DNA from: Muribaculaceae bacterium Isolate-037 (Harlan) | Lineage (GTDB): Bacteria; Bacteroidota; Bacteroidia; Bacteroidales; Muribaculaceae | Length of the DNA: 64,000 bases | NCBI GenBank assembly: GCA_003762615.1 | Contig: RIAZ01000002.1 | Location: forward strand, 62,001-126,000 | Direction of reading: 5' to 3' | Shown: in pieces, positions 28,272 through 36,957 of the stretch | Position numbering within the stretch: the stretch's first letter is position 1 | How the letters are laid out: every line of letters begins with the position of its first letter | Position numbers and translations under genes: made by a program | The notes under the pieces: generated by a model | The model's input: only the letters and a program-made list of their open reading frames with translations | What the model was told of the DNA's origin: nothing | Database searches by the model: none

Positions 28272-30338
28272 TTATTGCATGCGCTTGAGGATATTGTATG
28301 ACGGGAGCACACCAAGCTCACCAGCCTTTGACAGATCGGCGAAAGCCTGTTTCTTGTTGCCGGATTGCAGATAGGTGAGTCCTCGGTTGAAATATGCCTC
28401 ACCGAAGTTCGGGTCAGTCTTTATCGCCTCGCTGAAACATTGCAGTGCCGACGTGAAATCACCAGCGGAATAATAGATATTGCCTTTGTTGAACCATGCG
28501 AATATCAATCGGGGGTTGAGCGTTATTGCACGATCATAGTCGGAGATTACGTCTTGCAATGCGGCGGCAAGCGCACGGCGTTGCAGATAGTCGTTCTTTT
28601 CATCTGCACCCTCTTGCCGGGATTTGGATTTTGCCTGAGCATCAGCCAACTTTGCAAATGCACGAGCCATGTAAGCAACGGTGAATTTATCGTCAATCTC
28701 AATAACCTTATCAAGATTCTCGATTGCCTCAGGATAGTTTTTCAGCATTGTAAGGGTGACGGCAAGCGCGAGCCTGTCGATGGGGCGTCCTTTCCCTGAG
28801 GCGATGAGTTGCTTCAGTTCGTCGGAATATTTGAAAAGACGTTCGGCGTCATTCTCATCGAAGGCAGCCGGAGTGCCCGGATTCAGATAAAACATCTTTG
28901 CGATATAGTGCTGCTGATTGAGATCGTCGAGGTCGCGGAAATAGTTTGACACGGATTTAAGGGTGAGTGGGGTCTCTGAAAGCGTGAGTGCGTAGATAGG
29001 CTCCAATTCCACCTGTACGTTCCTATCTTGTACGCGTCCCTTAATTTTCTCGTTGTAGGAGAGTTGGGTCTCTACTGCATCCGACACAGTGACGAGGCGG
29101 TTGAACTTATCCATTACCTCGATTTCCGATTCTTCATGGTCGGCATGATCGTTTCGGTCGTTGCTCTCGGCAGCAGCAATTGCCGGACGGTCAAGTGGAT
29201 TCTTCTCCGGATTCTTCACGTAGTTTTTCACGAGGTCATCGGCATGGAATGCAAGCTGCATGGCGGAACGCATGTCGCCGAGATTCCTGTGGGCTTCAGC
29301 CATGGCATAATAGACGGGGTAGAAGCGTGGATATTTTTTTGAGATAGCCTCGAAATCGGCAAGAGCCTCACGGTTTTTGTCCTGTTCGAGCCGTACAAGA
29401 CCACGGTTGTATAATGCGTGGAAATTAGCAGGCTCAATCTCAAGCACCGCCGTCATGTCAGCTTCCGAACGTGCAAGGTCTTTCACTTCATATCGCAGCA
29501 GCGCACGGTTGAAGAGCGCGGAGGTGTTTTTCGGGTCAAGCTCGATTGCGTAGTTGTAGTCGCTCATGGCTCCGAAGAAATCATCCGAGTTATATCTGAT
29601 GAATGCCCTGTTTACATATAGGTCGGCAACCTCAGGACGCAATCTTATTGCCGCGTCCATGTCTTCCGCAGCCTTGTCCCATTCCTTTCGCTTCCATTCT
29701 ATGGATGCCCTTATCAGGTAGGGATTTATAAGACTTTTAGAGAGATTGAGCGCAGCGTCAAGGTCATTGAGCGCGGCGATGGTGTCGCCCTTTTCAAGAT
29801 TTAGCCTGCCACGTGCTGCCCATCCCTCCTCAAATTTCGGAAAAAGACGTAGGAGAGTGGAGAATGTTGAGTCGGCACCCTCATATCGTTTCAGCTCAGT
29901 CTGTGCGACAGCCTTGTAGAAAAGAAAATTCCGGTCGACAGGGTTGTGCGACAATCCGATGTCGTAATCGTCGATGGCCGCTTCCTCCTTTCCCAGGCAT
30001 TGGCGAGCGAATCCTCTCACTTTATATGCCTCTGTCTTGAATTTGTTGAGCTCGATGGCCTTATTGCAATCCTCCTCCGCCCCCTGATAGTCGTCAAGAC
30101 TGAGCTTGGCGATAGCTCTGAAAAAGTAAGGGTCGGGAAGATAGGGTTTGGCTTTTATTGCCTGATTGAAATATTGTATGGAGAGCATATAGTCTTCCAT
30201 CGACAATACGTTTCGTCCGATAGTCAGCACCTGCTCGGCATTTACCTGGGCGAATAGCGGAGAAAAAGATGCTGCCAGCCCGAGCCCGATGAGGGCTCGG
30301 CGCCGTAAGCGGAATATTTTGAATGCGGGAATCTTCAT
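28272..30338 (-). CDS. Large tetratricopeptide-repeat protein, exported
   Basis: A 688-residue protein with an N-terminal signal (ALIGLGLAASFSPLFAQ, cleavage near residue 30) and about 12 or more TPR units. Typical units are NRALLRYEVKDLARSEADM and NRGLTYLQSGNKKQAFADL. Two TPR blocks are separated by a charged linker of about residues 370-480 (including ESNDRNDHADHEESEIE). It is probably a periplasmic or surface scaffold; no enzymatic domain is visible. Start 30338 (MKIPAFKIFRLRRR) is preferred to 30359, because it gives a proper basic n-region for the signal. Confidence 0.88.
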   Translation of the reverse strand: MKIPAFKIFRLRRRALIGLGLAASFSPLFAQVNAEQVLTIGRNVLSMEDYMLSIQYFNQAIKAKPYLPDPYFFRAIAKLSLDDYQGAEEDCNKAIELNKFKTEAYKVRGFARQCLGKEEAAIDDYDIGLSHNPVDRNFLFYKAVAQTELKRYEGADSTFSTLLRLFPKFEEGWAARGRLNLEKGDTIAALNDLDAALNLSKSLINPYLIRASIEWKRKEWDKAAEDMDAAIRLRPEVADLYVNRAFIRYNSDDFFGAMSDYNYAIELDPKNTSALFNRALLRYEVKDLARSEADMTAVLEIEPANFHALYNRGLVRLEQDKNREALADFEAISKKYPRFYPVYYAMAEAHRNLGDMRSAMQLAFHADDLVKNYVKNPEKNPLDRPAIAAAESNDRNDHADHEESEIEVMDKFNRLVTVSDAVETQLSYNEKIKGRVQDRNVQVELEPIYALTLSETPLTLKSVSNYFRDLDDLNQQHYIAKMFYLNPGTPAAFDENDAERLFKYSDELKQLIASGKGRPIDRLALAVTLTMLKNYPEAIENLDKVIEIDDKFTVAYMARAFAKLADAQAKSKSRQEGADEKNDYLQRRALAAALQDVISDYDRAITLNPRLIFAWFNKGNIYYSAGDFTSALQCFSEAIKTDPNFGEAYFNRGLTYLQSGNKKQAFADLSKAGELGVLPSYNILKRMQ

Positions 30339-30347
30339 AACAAGATG

Positions 30348-30355
30348 CAAAATTA
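30348..30355 (-). promoter_or_regulatory. -7 box for the TPR gene
   Basis: The minus strand reads TAATTTTGCATC at this site, a good -7 box about 10 nt before the start codon. No clear -33 box is seen. Confidence 0.5.
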
Positions 30356-30492
30356 ACAAAAAAAGAGAAGAAATAGCAGAAGAAGATGAAAAAGGGTATT
30401 AAAACTCCCTTAAACATGCTATAAAATGTTTAAAATAATGAGTAGCGTTAAAAATATTAAGATGAATTGATGGAAATATTGGAAAATTTTAG

Positions 30493-30500
30493 TAATTTTG
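30493..30500 (+). promoter_or_regulatory. -7 box for the thrS-infC-rpmI-rplT operon
   Basis: TAATTTTGCGCG lies 66 bp before thrS. A TTG at 30467-30469 is a -33 candidate at 23 bp. The short leader shows no T-box-like structure. Confidence 0.65.
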
Positions 30501-30565
30501 CGCGAATAAAACAGGTCGGCATTAAGGTCTGTTAAAAATAAAGAAACAACAACATACATCATAAT

Positions 30566-32500
30566 ATGATCAACATCACTTTCCCCGATGGAAGCGTAAG
30601 GGGATATGAATCGGGGGTGACTCCTTTTCAGGTAGCAGAAAGCATAAGTCCCCGTTTTGCAGCAGATGTACTTGCTGCGAAAGTCAACGGGCAGGATTGG
30701 GATATATCCCGTCCGATTGCTGAGGATGCAAGCATAGAGCTTTTCAAGTGGGATTCCGAAGAGGGTAAGCATGCGTTTTGGCATTCGTCTGCCCATCTTC
30801 TTGCAGAGGCACTGCAGGAGCTTTATCCCGGTGTGAAGTTCGGCATTGGTCCGGCTATTGAGAACGGTTTCTATTACGATATCGATCCGGGAGAGCATAA
30901 GATCACGTCAGACGACTTCAAGAAGATCGAAGACAAGATGATGGAGCTTGTTGCCCGTAAGGAGGACATAGTAAGAGCCGACATCTCTAAGGAGGATGCC
31001 CTCAAAATGTTTGGCGACAGGGGCGAGACCTACAAGTGCGAGCTTATCAGCGAGCTTGAGGACGGACATATCACCACCTATACTCAGGGTGCATTCACCG
31101 ACCTTTGCCGTGGTCCGCATATCGCCAACACATCGCCGATTAAGGCTGCCAAGATATTATCTCTTGCCGGAGCATACTGGCGTGGTGATGAGAAACGCAA
31201 TCAGCTTGTGCGCGTATATGGTATCACATTCCCTAAGAAGAAGATGCTTGATGAGTATCTGACCCTTCTTGAGGAGGCTAAGAAACGTGACCACCGTAAG
31301 CTCGGCAAGGAGATGGAGCTTTTCACATTCTCGCCGACAGTGGGACAGGGTCTGCCTTTGTGGCTTCCCAAGGGTGCCGCGCTCCGCGACAGGCTTGAGC
31401 AGTTCCTCAGAAAGATACAGAAGAAGTATGGTTATCTTCAGGTAATCACCCCGCATATCGGAAATAAGGCATTGTATGTCACTTCCGGACATTGGGCAAA
31501 ATATGGTAAGGATTCATTCCAGCCTATCCACACTCCGGAAGAGGGTGAGGAATATATGCTGAAGCCGATGAACTGCCCTCATCACTGCGAGATATACAAG
31601 TCAAGCCCGCGCAGCTACCGCGATCTTCCGATGCGTCTTGCGGAGTTTGGCACAGTATATCGTTATGAGCAGAGCGGCGAGCTCCACGGCTTGACCAGGG
31701 TGAGAGGCTTTACTCAGGATGACGCTCATATCTTCTGTGCGGCAGACCAGATAAAGGGTGAGTTCCTGAAAGTGATGGATATCATCCTCTATATCTTCAA
31801 GGCACTCGACTTCAAGAATTATGAGGCACAGATCTCATTGCGTGATCCTAATAATAAGGAGAAATATATAGGCTCCGATGAGAACTGGCACCTTGCTGAG
31901 AACGCCATTATCGAGGCTTGTGCCGAGAAGGGTCTGAAGGCAAAGCAGGTTGAGGGTGAGGCAGCGTTCTACGGTCCGAAACTTGACTTCATGGTGAAGG
32001 ATGCTATCGGACGCCGTTGGCAGCTCGGCACAATTCAGGTGGATTATAACCTTCCGGAGCGTTTTGGTCTGGAATATACAGGCAGCGACAACCAGAAACA
32101 TCGCCCTGTGATGATTCACCGTGCGCCATTCGGATCAATGGAGCGTTTCGTGGCTGTGCTTCTTGAGCACACGGCAGGCAAACTTCCTCTCTGGCTGATA
32201 CCGGAGCAGGCAGTGGTGCTTCCCATCAGTGAGAAATTCAACGACTACGCCCGCAAGGTAGTTGAGATGCTTGATGAGGAGGGAGTGCGTGCATTTGTCG
32301 ACGACCGCAATGAGAAGATCGGGAAGAAAATCCGCGACAATGAATTGAAAAAAGTGCCCTATCTGCTTATCGTAGGAGAAAAAGAGGCACAAAATGATGA
32401 AATTTCTGTAAGAAAACAGGGCGAAGGTGATAAAGGTTCGATGAAAATCGTTAACTTTGCAGCCGAATTGAATGCAGAGATCGCATCCATGATAAAATAA
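30566..32500 (+). CDS. thrS: Threonyl-tRNA synthetase
   Basis: ThrRS charges tRNA-Thr and edits Ser mischarges. The 644-residue protein has the TGS domain ([14 protein letters not shown]), the N2 editing domain with [11 protein letters not shown] and DLCRGPHI, the class II core with [19 protein letters not shown] motif 2 (here [15 protein letters not shown]) and [11 protein letters not shown] motif 3, and a C-terminal anticodon-binding domain. It heads the operon with infC, rpmI and rplT, an order conserved widely in bacteria. Confidence 0.98.
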   Translation: MINITFPDGSVRGYESGVTPFQVAESISPRFAADVLAAKVNGQDWDISRPIAEDASIELFKWDSEEGKHAFWHSSAHLLAEALQELYPGVKFGIGPAIENGFYYDIDPGEHKITSDDFKKIEDKMMELVARKEDIVRADISKEDALKMFGDRGETYKCELISELEDGHITTYTQGAFTDLCRGPHIANTSPIKAAKILSLAGAYWRGDEKRNQLVRVYGITFPKKKMLDEYLTLLEEAKKRDHRKLGKEMELFTFSPTVGQGLPLWLPKGAALRDRLEQFLRKIQKKYGYLQVITPHIGNKALYVTSGHWAKYGKDSFQPIHTPEEGEEYMLKPMNCPHHCEIYKSSPRSYRDLPMRLAEFGTVYRYEQSGELHGLTRVRGFTQDDAHIFCAADQIKGEFLKVMDIILYIFKALDFKNYEAQISLRDPNNKEKYIGSDENWHLAENAIIEACAEKGLKAKQVEGEAAFYGPKLDFMVKDAIGRRWQLGTIQVDYNLPERFGLEYTGSDNQKHRPVMIHRAPFGSMERFVAVLLEHTAGKLPLWLIPEQAVVLPISEKFNDYARKVVEMLDEEGVRAFVDDRNEKIGKKIRDNELKKVPYLLIVGEKEAQNDEISVRKQGEGDKGSMKIVNFAAELNAEIASMIK

Positions 32501-32541
32501 ACAAAAAAATTAAGCTGCTCTAAAGAAAAAGCAACAACTGA

Positions 32542-33267
32542 ATGGAGAAAAAAACGCAATTTACCGGTCCTCGCAGGCCCGCCGGAGGCGCACCGCGTCC
32601 TCCACGTCCCGCCGGGGCATCGCCCGCAGGTCAGAAACCACGTCGTGGTGGTGCTGAGCGCAACAGCAAGGACCCTTACGTAATCAACGAACACATCCGG
32701 GCACGAGAAGTGCGTCTGGTTGGCGATAATGTTGAGCAAGGTATCTATCCGATAGATAAGGCACTTCGTCTCGCGGAGAAAATGGAGCTCGACCTGATAG
32801 AAATATCGCCTAATGCGGAGCCGCCTGTATGCCGAATTCTGGATTATCAGAAATTCCTCTATCAGCAGAAAAAACGCCAGAAAGAGCAGAAGCAGAAAGC
32901 TGCGAAGGTGGTGGTTAAGGAGATCCGTTTCGGTCCGCAGACGGACGACCATGACTACAACTTCAAGCTGAAGCATGCGATATCCTTCCTGAAGGAGGGC
33001 TCAAAAGTGAAGGCTTATGTATTTTTCCGAGGACGTTCAATCCTGTTTAAGGAACAGGGAGAGGTGCTTCTGCTCCGATTCGCTAACGATCTGGAGGAAT
33101 ATGGCAAGGTAGAGATGATGCCCGTGCTTGAAGGAAAACGTATGATCATTATGGTTTCGCCCCTAAAGGTAGCACCTAAGAAAGAGGGGAAGGAGAATAA
33201 GGCTGCCCGTCAGCCGGAATCCAATGGAGCCGCTGCTTCTACAGAAGAAGTAGAATCAAAGGAATAA
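32542..33267 (+). CDS. infC: Translation initiation factor IF-3 with N-terminal extension
   Basis: IF-3 keeps ribosomal subunits apart and proofreads start-codon selection. The conserved part begins near residue 47 ([16 protein letters not shown]) and includes the linker [16 protein letters not shown] and the C-domain. Before it lies a Pro/Gly/Ala/Arg-rich disordered extension of about 45 residues, and after it a Lys/Glu/Ala-rich tail, so the protein is 241 residues against about 180 in Escherichia coli. The start is ATG, not the rare AUU used for autoregulation in enterobacteria. Confidence 0.96.
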   Translation: MEKKTQFTGPRRPAGGAPRPPRPAGASPAGQKPRRGGAERNSKDPYVINEHIRAREVRLVGDNVEQGIYPIDKALRLAEKMELDLIEISPNAEPPVCRILDYQKFLYQQKKRQKEQKQKAAKVVVKEIRFGPQTDDHDYNFKLKHAISFLKEGSKVKAYVFFRGRSILFKEQGEVLLLRFANDLEEYGKVEMMPVLEGKRMIIMVSPLKVAPKKEGKENKAARQPESNGAAASTEEVESKE

Positions 33268-33332
33268 TAAAATAATAGAGACCGTAGGCACTTCGTGCCG
33301 AGGTGAATTTTCAACAACTAAATTTTTACAAA
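33268..33332 (+). other. infC-rpmI spacer with hairpin
   Basis: GGCAC-TTC-GTGCC (about 33287-33299) is a compact hairpin 35 bp before rpmI. In many bacteria L20 represses this operon through leader RNA; this spacer or the 140-bp rpmI-rplT spacer could serve that here. Confidence 0.4.
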
Positions 33333-33530
33333 ATGCCAAAGGTAAAGACCAATTCCGCGACCAAGAAGCGCTTCGCGCTCACCGGGACAGGGAAACTCAA
33401 AAGAAAACACGCTTACCACAGCCACATCTTGACAAAGAAGTCGAAAAAGCGTAAAAGAAATCTTGACCACACTGCACTTGTAGCAGGTGCAAACGAGCGT
33501 CAGATTAGAGAGCTTCTTAACATCCGTTGA
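33333..33530 (+). CDS. rpmI: 50S ribosomal protein L35
   Basis: A 65-residue, very basic protein of normal length, beginning [14 protein letters not shown], with [14 protein letters not shown]. Start 33333 is chosen over 33303 because L35 always begins MPK. Third gene of the thrS operon. Confidence 0.97.
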   Translation: MPKVKTNSATKKRFALTGTGKLKRKHAYHSHILTKKSKKRKRNLDHTALVAGANERQIRELLNIR

Positions 33531-33670
33531 TCGGTCGTGTAAAATTACCATACAAGAATCCGGTCTGCTCCGCCTTCTTGTTTCATTTTTATCATTTTAT
33601 TATATTAACCGAATGCGCAGCACTGCAAGAGCAATGTATAATGCCGCTGACATTCAAAAACTGAACAAAA
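33531..33670 (+). other. rpmI-rplT spacer, possible L20 control region
   Basis: A 140-bp gap, unusually long for two cotranscribed ribosomal protein genes. It shows no ORF and no T-tailed hairpin. By analogy with other phyla it may hold an L20-binding site, but I cannot identify a specific fold. Confidence 0.35.
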
Positions 33671-34015
33671 ATGCCAAGATCAGTCAATCATGTAGCTTCA
33701 AGAGCTAAAAGAAAGAAAATACTGAAACTCACCCGTGGTTACTACGGAAGCCGTCGTAACGTGTGGACAGTTGCCAAGAATACCTGGGAGAAAGGTCTTA
33801 CTTACGCTTATCGTGACCGTAAGCAGAAAAAACGCAACTTCCGCGCTCTCTGGATCCAGCGTATCAACGCTGCCGCTCGTCTGGAGGATCTTTCCTACAG
33901 CAAGTTGATGGGTCTTATCCACAAGGCAGGTATCGAGATCAACCGTAAGGTGCTCGCTGACCTCGCAATGAATAATCCTGAGGCTTTCAAGGCAATCGTT
34001 GACAAGGTGAAATAA
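33671..34015 (+). CDS. rplT: 50S ribosomal protein L20
   Basis: A 114-residue protein, normal length. It begins [16 protein letters not shown] and includes [13 protein letters not shown] and [17 protein letters not shown], highly conserved. L20 binds 23S rRNA early in 50S assembly and often represses its own operon. It is the last gene before a strong terminator. Confidence 0.98.
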   Translation: MPRSVNHVASRAKRKKILKLTRGYYGSRRNVWTVAKNTWEKGLTYAYRDRKQKKRNFRALWIQRINAAARLEDLSYSKLMGLIHKAGIEINRKVLADLAMNNPEAFKAIVDKVK

Positions 34016-34032
34016 GATTATCTCAAGCAAAC

Positions 34033-34074
34033 AAAAAGAGGAGTCTGAAAAATTTTTCAGACCCCTCTTTTTTT
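34033..34074. terminator. Terminator of the thrS-rplT operon
   Basis: A long stem, GTCTGAAAAA against TTTTTCAGAC with outer GAGG/CCTC pairing, flanked by A5 and T7. It is also usable by the converging nitroreductase gene. Confidence 0.92.
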
Positions 34075-34110
34075 GTTTGGATATTCTTATAGAAGTGTCA
34101 ATTTTTTTGA

Positions 34111-34863
34111 TCACTTGGAGATGTCGTAGCCTTGATTCTTGAGATATTCAAGAATCTTGTAGTTCATGGCATGACGATAGTAGCCGAGGATGTGGTCACA
34201 CCAGTCGTTATCGGATGTGCCTCCGGCACGTGTAGCATTATAGTGCTTGATAAGCTCGTCATATTTTTCAAGGTCATCCACGAGTTGATTCTCATCGGCA
34301 CAGTATCTGTTTTTGAAGAATACAGTCTCGTTGGGTTGCTTCGGTTTCAGGTCGGGTTGCTCACGGGGCACACCAAGGGCAAGACCGCAGACTACAAACA
34401 CACCCTTGGGGAGATGGAGCAGCTCTGCCACTTTGGCGGGGTCAACAGTACGCAGGTAGCCTACGCAGTTGCTTCCGAGCCCGGCTGCCTGTGCAGCCAC
34501 CACCGCGCTCATCATGGCGAGCGAGGCATCGATTATGCCGATGATGGTTCCGTCCATGGTATTGGTGAACGGAGGAACGTCAAATCCTTTCTTCTCTGCA
34601 AGACGGGTGATCTTATTGTAGTCGGAACAGAATATCAACAGACGGTTGCAGGTCTTCAGCTGTTTCTGATTCGTGAGTGCATACAGTTCCTCTTTAAGAG
34701 CCTGGTCATCGATGTCGATGACGGAGAACTGTTGTCCATTGTAGCTCGTGGGTGTATTGCGGATGGCATCGAAGATGAATTGCATCGTCTCTTCGGGAAT
34801 TGCCTCGCGTTCGTAGCGTCTGACGCTTGTGCGCTTAAGAAGTGATTCTTCTACAGATTTCAT
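34111..34863 (-). CDS. Nitroreductase family protein
   Basis: A 250-residue FMN-dependent oxidoreductase. The family start RTSVRRYEREAIPEE, the TPTSYNGQQ segment, and VAAQAAGLGSNCVGYLR with LALGVPREQPDLKPKQP are all visible. NfsA/NfsB-like enzymes reduce nitroaromatics or quinones with NAD(P)H; the physiological substrate is unknown. Start 34863 (MKSVEES) is preferred to 34890. The nearest recognisable leftward promoter is the one at 35245-35276, about 380 bp away. Confidence 0.9.
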   Translation of the reverse strand: MKSVEESLLKRTSVRRYEREAIPEETMQFIFDAIRNTPTSYNGQQFSVIDIDDQALKEELYALTNQKQLKTCNRLLIFCSDYNKITRLAEKKGFDVPPFTNTMDGTIIGIIDASLAMMSAVVAAQAAGLGSNCVGYLRTVDPAKVAELLHLPKGVFVVCGLALGVPREQPDLKPKQPNETVFFKNRYCADENQLVDDLEKYDELIKHYNATRAGGTSDNDWCDHILGYYRHAMNYKILEYLKNQGYDISK

Positions 34864-34975
34864 AGAGATAAAAAATATTAGATTTAACAAAAAGATTTCA
34901 GAAAATCAGGAGAGTCGGATTTTCGTGCTTATCCGAGAGCCGGAGAGTGGGGATATATATTCTGCCTATTTAAAG

Positions 34976-35014
34976 AAAGTCGATGAAAAGGCATTTTGCC
35001 CAATCATCGACTTT
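34976..35014. terminator. Stem-loop, possible terminator of a leftward RNA
   Basis: AAAGTCGATGA (34976-34986) pairs perfectly with TCATCGACTTT (35004-35014), with an inner GGC/GCC stem. The T tracts are short on both strands, so termination is plausible rather than certain. Confidence 0.55.
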
Positions 35015-35244
35015 TATGAAGCCACATCAAAGGATTTGTGATGAAACTCCGATTGACAGGATTTGAGTGCCATCGTATCTTTGTAATCCGCCTGCGCTCA
35101 GAAGAGCACCGCCCGAAAGCGGGGGGCCCGCCATTGATACGACAGCTTGTCTCGGTATTTCATAATAGTTTGATGAGTTTCCCAAATATTACTTTGATGT
35201 GGTATGGGAATGAGAGCTCTCTTGCCCTCTCTATTTTCATAACG

Positions 35245-35276
35245 CAAAGTTAATAGGAATGGTTGTAATATGCAAG
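35245..35276 (-). promoter_or_regulatory. Strong leftward promoter with no ORF nearby
   Basis: Minus-strand -33 CTTG at 35276-35273 and -7 TAACTTTG at 35252-35245, 20 bp apart. No ORF follows until the nitroreductase 380 bp away. It drives either a long leader or a separate RNA of about 260 nt. Confidence 0.65.
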
Positions 35277-35339
35277 AACTTTATCAAAAAAATTATTGAC
35301 AATTTCGTATTCCATTGAGACGGCGGGAGAATTTAAAGA

Positions 35340-35374
35340 AAAACGGAGCGAAGGCCTCGACCCAGCTCCGTTTT
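35340..35374. terminator. Terminator after the holin-like/114-aa genes
   Basis: AAAACGGAGC (35340-35349) pairs perfectly with GCTCCGTTTT (35365-35374). It suits leftward transcripts from the membrane cluster ending at 35496, and could also end a rightward RNA from 35.09 kb. Confidence 0.85.
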
Positions 35375-35495
35375 GTCGCGATAGCATTGTTTTATTATTT
35401 TTCTTGGCAATGTCGGCGACAATTACCTTATATACTTAATAGACGCTTGAAAGACGAAATAGTTTAACAGGCAATCCTTAATTAACAGATTTTAA

Positions 35496-35840
35496 CTATT
35501 TCTTCTTTTTACGGCGGAAGAAAGACATCACTTTCCTTACTGATCCGAATACGGAGAATCCGATCATTGCATAGTCAAGATAATTCAATCCTTTCAGGAA
35601 CTTTCCTGTAATGGCTCCGAATTTACCCGGCAATCCTGCTGCGGGCGAAGCATTTGGCGACAAAGGATTATTCTTTTGCAGATTTGATAGGCTGCGGGTG
35701 ATCTTAGTCTTGCAGAACTCTTTCTGAAGAGCCACCAGAGCACGCTGGTATCTTATTTCTTCAAGAGAATAACCCTTGAAGGATGATTTAGGCTGCGTGA
35801 TCTCTTTTGCAGTAGGCTGGTTTTTCGCAATCTCATTCAT
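35496..35840 (-). CDS. Hypothetical basic protein beside holin-like gene
   Basis: A 114-residue protein, not recognised. It has a polar N-terminus, a Lys/Arg/Gln-rich helix (EEIRYQRALVALQKEF), one moderately hydrophobic segment near 88-106 (LDYAMIGFSVFGSVRKVM) and a basic end RRKKKK, which suggest membrane association. It starts 11 bp after the holin-like gene and most likely works with it. Confidence 0.75.
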   Translation of the reverse strand: MNEIAKNQPTAKEITQPKSSFKGYSLEEIRYQRALVALQKEFCKTKITRSLSNLQKNNPLSPNASPAAGLPGKFGAITGKFLKGLNYLDYAMIGFSVFGSVRKVMSFFRRKKKK

Positions 35841-35851
35841 ATCAGCAATAA

Positions 35852-36214
35852 TTAAGATTTTTTCTGGTGATCCTTCTCAAGAAAGAGACGGGTTATAAAC
35901 TTTGCTACAGGAGTGATGACAAGTTGTTTCCTGAAGATAAATATCAGGAGAATCATTATGGCAACGATTCCGCTGACAGCAAGGTAGGCGAGAGGTGGCG
36001 ACAGGAAAAGCTTGAAGACGCCTGCCAACGCCATAAGGAGCATCATGAAAAGCGGGAGAAGAAGCACCATGCATATTCCACCGACTATAAGGGTGCTGAG
36101 AAGTATTATGATTTTTTCAGCAGCCGTCAGTTTGAAATACTCCACTTCAAGTTTAGCCCAATTTACGCTTTGAGATAAAAGCTCCTTTATTTCATCAGTA
36201 ATTTTTGTTTTCAT
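35852..36214 (-). CDS. Holin-X-like membrane protein
   Basis: A 120-residue protein with an amphipathic charged N-terminus (about 1-30), a long double hydrophobic span at 34-66 and another at 73-94, then a basic tail. This is the layout of the phage-holin-like / Putative Actinobacterial Holin-X family found in many non-phage bacterial clusters with YtxH and DUF883-type proteins. It is probably an envelope or stress protein, not a lysis gene, since there is no endolysin or phage gene nearby. Confidence 0.75.
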   Translation of the reverse strand: MKTKITDEIKELLSQSVNWAKLEVEYFKLTAAEKIIILLSTLIVGGICMVLLLPLFMMLLMALAGVFKLFLSPPLAYLAVSGIVAIMILLIFIFRKQLVITPVAKFITRLFLEKDHQKKS

Positions 36215-36250
36215 CAGAAAAAGGTTAGGTGTGCTTTTAGTAATCTTAAA

Positions 36251-36280
36251 AAAGGAGGGAGTGGAACCACTCCCTCCTTT
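36251..36280 (-). terminator. Perfect 14-bp terminator inside the YtxH-holin cluster
   Basis: AAAGGAGGGAGTGG (36251-36264) and CCACTCCCTCCTTT (36267-36280) pair perfectly with a 2-nt gap, and a minus-strand U tract follows. It separates the two YtxH genes from the holin-like gene. Confidence 0.85.
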
Positions 36281-36303
36281 CTCTATATTGTTTAAAAGAA
36301 ATG

Positions 36304-36498
36304 TTACTCTTCAGTTTTAGCAAGCTCCGCAACGAGAGCGTCAACCTCATCATCGCTGATCTTGATGCCTTTTCTTTTCAGAATATCGCATATTTTTGAG
36401 CGAACATCAGCACCTTTCTCAGGAGCAAGAAGGAGAGCTGCACCGCATCCTACGATTGCGCCTCCAAGGAAAGCATAAAGGATATTAAGAGATTTCAT
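36304..36498 (-). CDS. YtxH domain protein, copy 1
   Basis: A 64-residue protein with one glycine-rich membrane segment (GGAIVGCGAALLLAPEKG) followed by a charged helix containing a YtxH-like KGADVRSKI. YtxH proteins are small stress-associated membrane proteins of unknown mechanism. It is 53 bp downstream of a paralogue, with which it shares the APEKG..DxR.KI pattern. Confidence 0.85.
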   Translation of the reverse strand: MKSLNILYAFLGGAIVGCGAALLLAPEKGADVRSKICDILKRKGIKISDDEVDALVAELAKTEE

Positions 36499-36551
36499 AC
36501 TTACAAAGATTCGTTGATTACAGATAAGAAAGATTATTTGGGATTATTAAA

Positions 36552-36755
36552 TCAGAGGGCCTGTTCGATCTGATCTTCAATCTCATCAGCAAGTTCCTCA
36601 AGTTTTGATTTCTTGAGATTGATGCCCTTCTCTTTCAGAAGGTTGAGGATTTTCTTACGAGTGTCGTCACCTTTTTCAGGAGCTACGAGGAGACCTACAG
36701 CCGCGCCGGCGATTGCTCCGCCGATAACTGCGCTTATTAAGTGGAGTGCTTTCAT
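36552..36755 (-). CDS. YtxH domain protein, copy 2
   Basis: A 67-residue paralogue of the next gene. The membrane segment is GGAIAGAAVGLLVAPEKG and the helix DDTRKKILNLLKEKGI, ending in an acidic EELADEIEDQIEQAL. It is probably the first gene of the leftward cluster. The tandem pair suggests a local duplication followed by divergence. Confidence 0.85.
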   Translation of the reverse strand: MKALHLISAVIGGAIAGAAVGLLVAPEKGDDTRKKILNLLKEKGINLKKSKLEELADEIEDQIEQAL

Positions 36756-36957
36756 TTTTAATAATGCTTGTTTGATTTATATTTTTGTTATTTAGTTAAT
36801 TCGGTAAAGAAGCAAGCGGAAGAATAATGTTGCTTCTCTTTATCTAACAATTAAACTTGAAAATGGATTAACCGGAGATTAAAAATTTTCAAATTATTTT
36901 TAGTTAAGAAACGTGCCGCACTTTTATGATATTGCGCAGGCGACTGTTTTTCCGATA

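Larger units (their letters stand above)
34864..35495. other. Gene-free 630-bp interval with promoter and hairpins
   Basis: No convincing ORF on either strand. Contents are a hairpin at 34976-35014, a possible rightward promoter (TTG 35053-35055, TATCTTTG 35075-35082), a GC-rich segment at 35088-35132 unlike its AT-rich flanks, a strong leftward promoter at 35245-35276, and the terminator at 35340-35374. The combination suggests a noncoding RNA. Confidence 0.5.

Noticed and set aside
30501..30565. T-box or threonine attenuator before thrS
   Set aside because: The leader is only about 60 nt and shows no T-box stem, specifier or terminator/antiterminator pair.
34829..35041. 70-codon plus-strand frame ending at 35041
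   Set aside because: Its first part is antisense to the nitroreductase start and it runs through the 34976-35014 stem-loop. No family resemblance was seen.
35852..36214. Prophage lysis holin
   Set aside because: No endolysin, structural or integrase genes are near. It sits with YtxH genes, the usual chromosomal context of this holin-like family.
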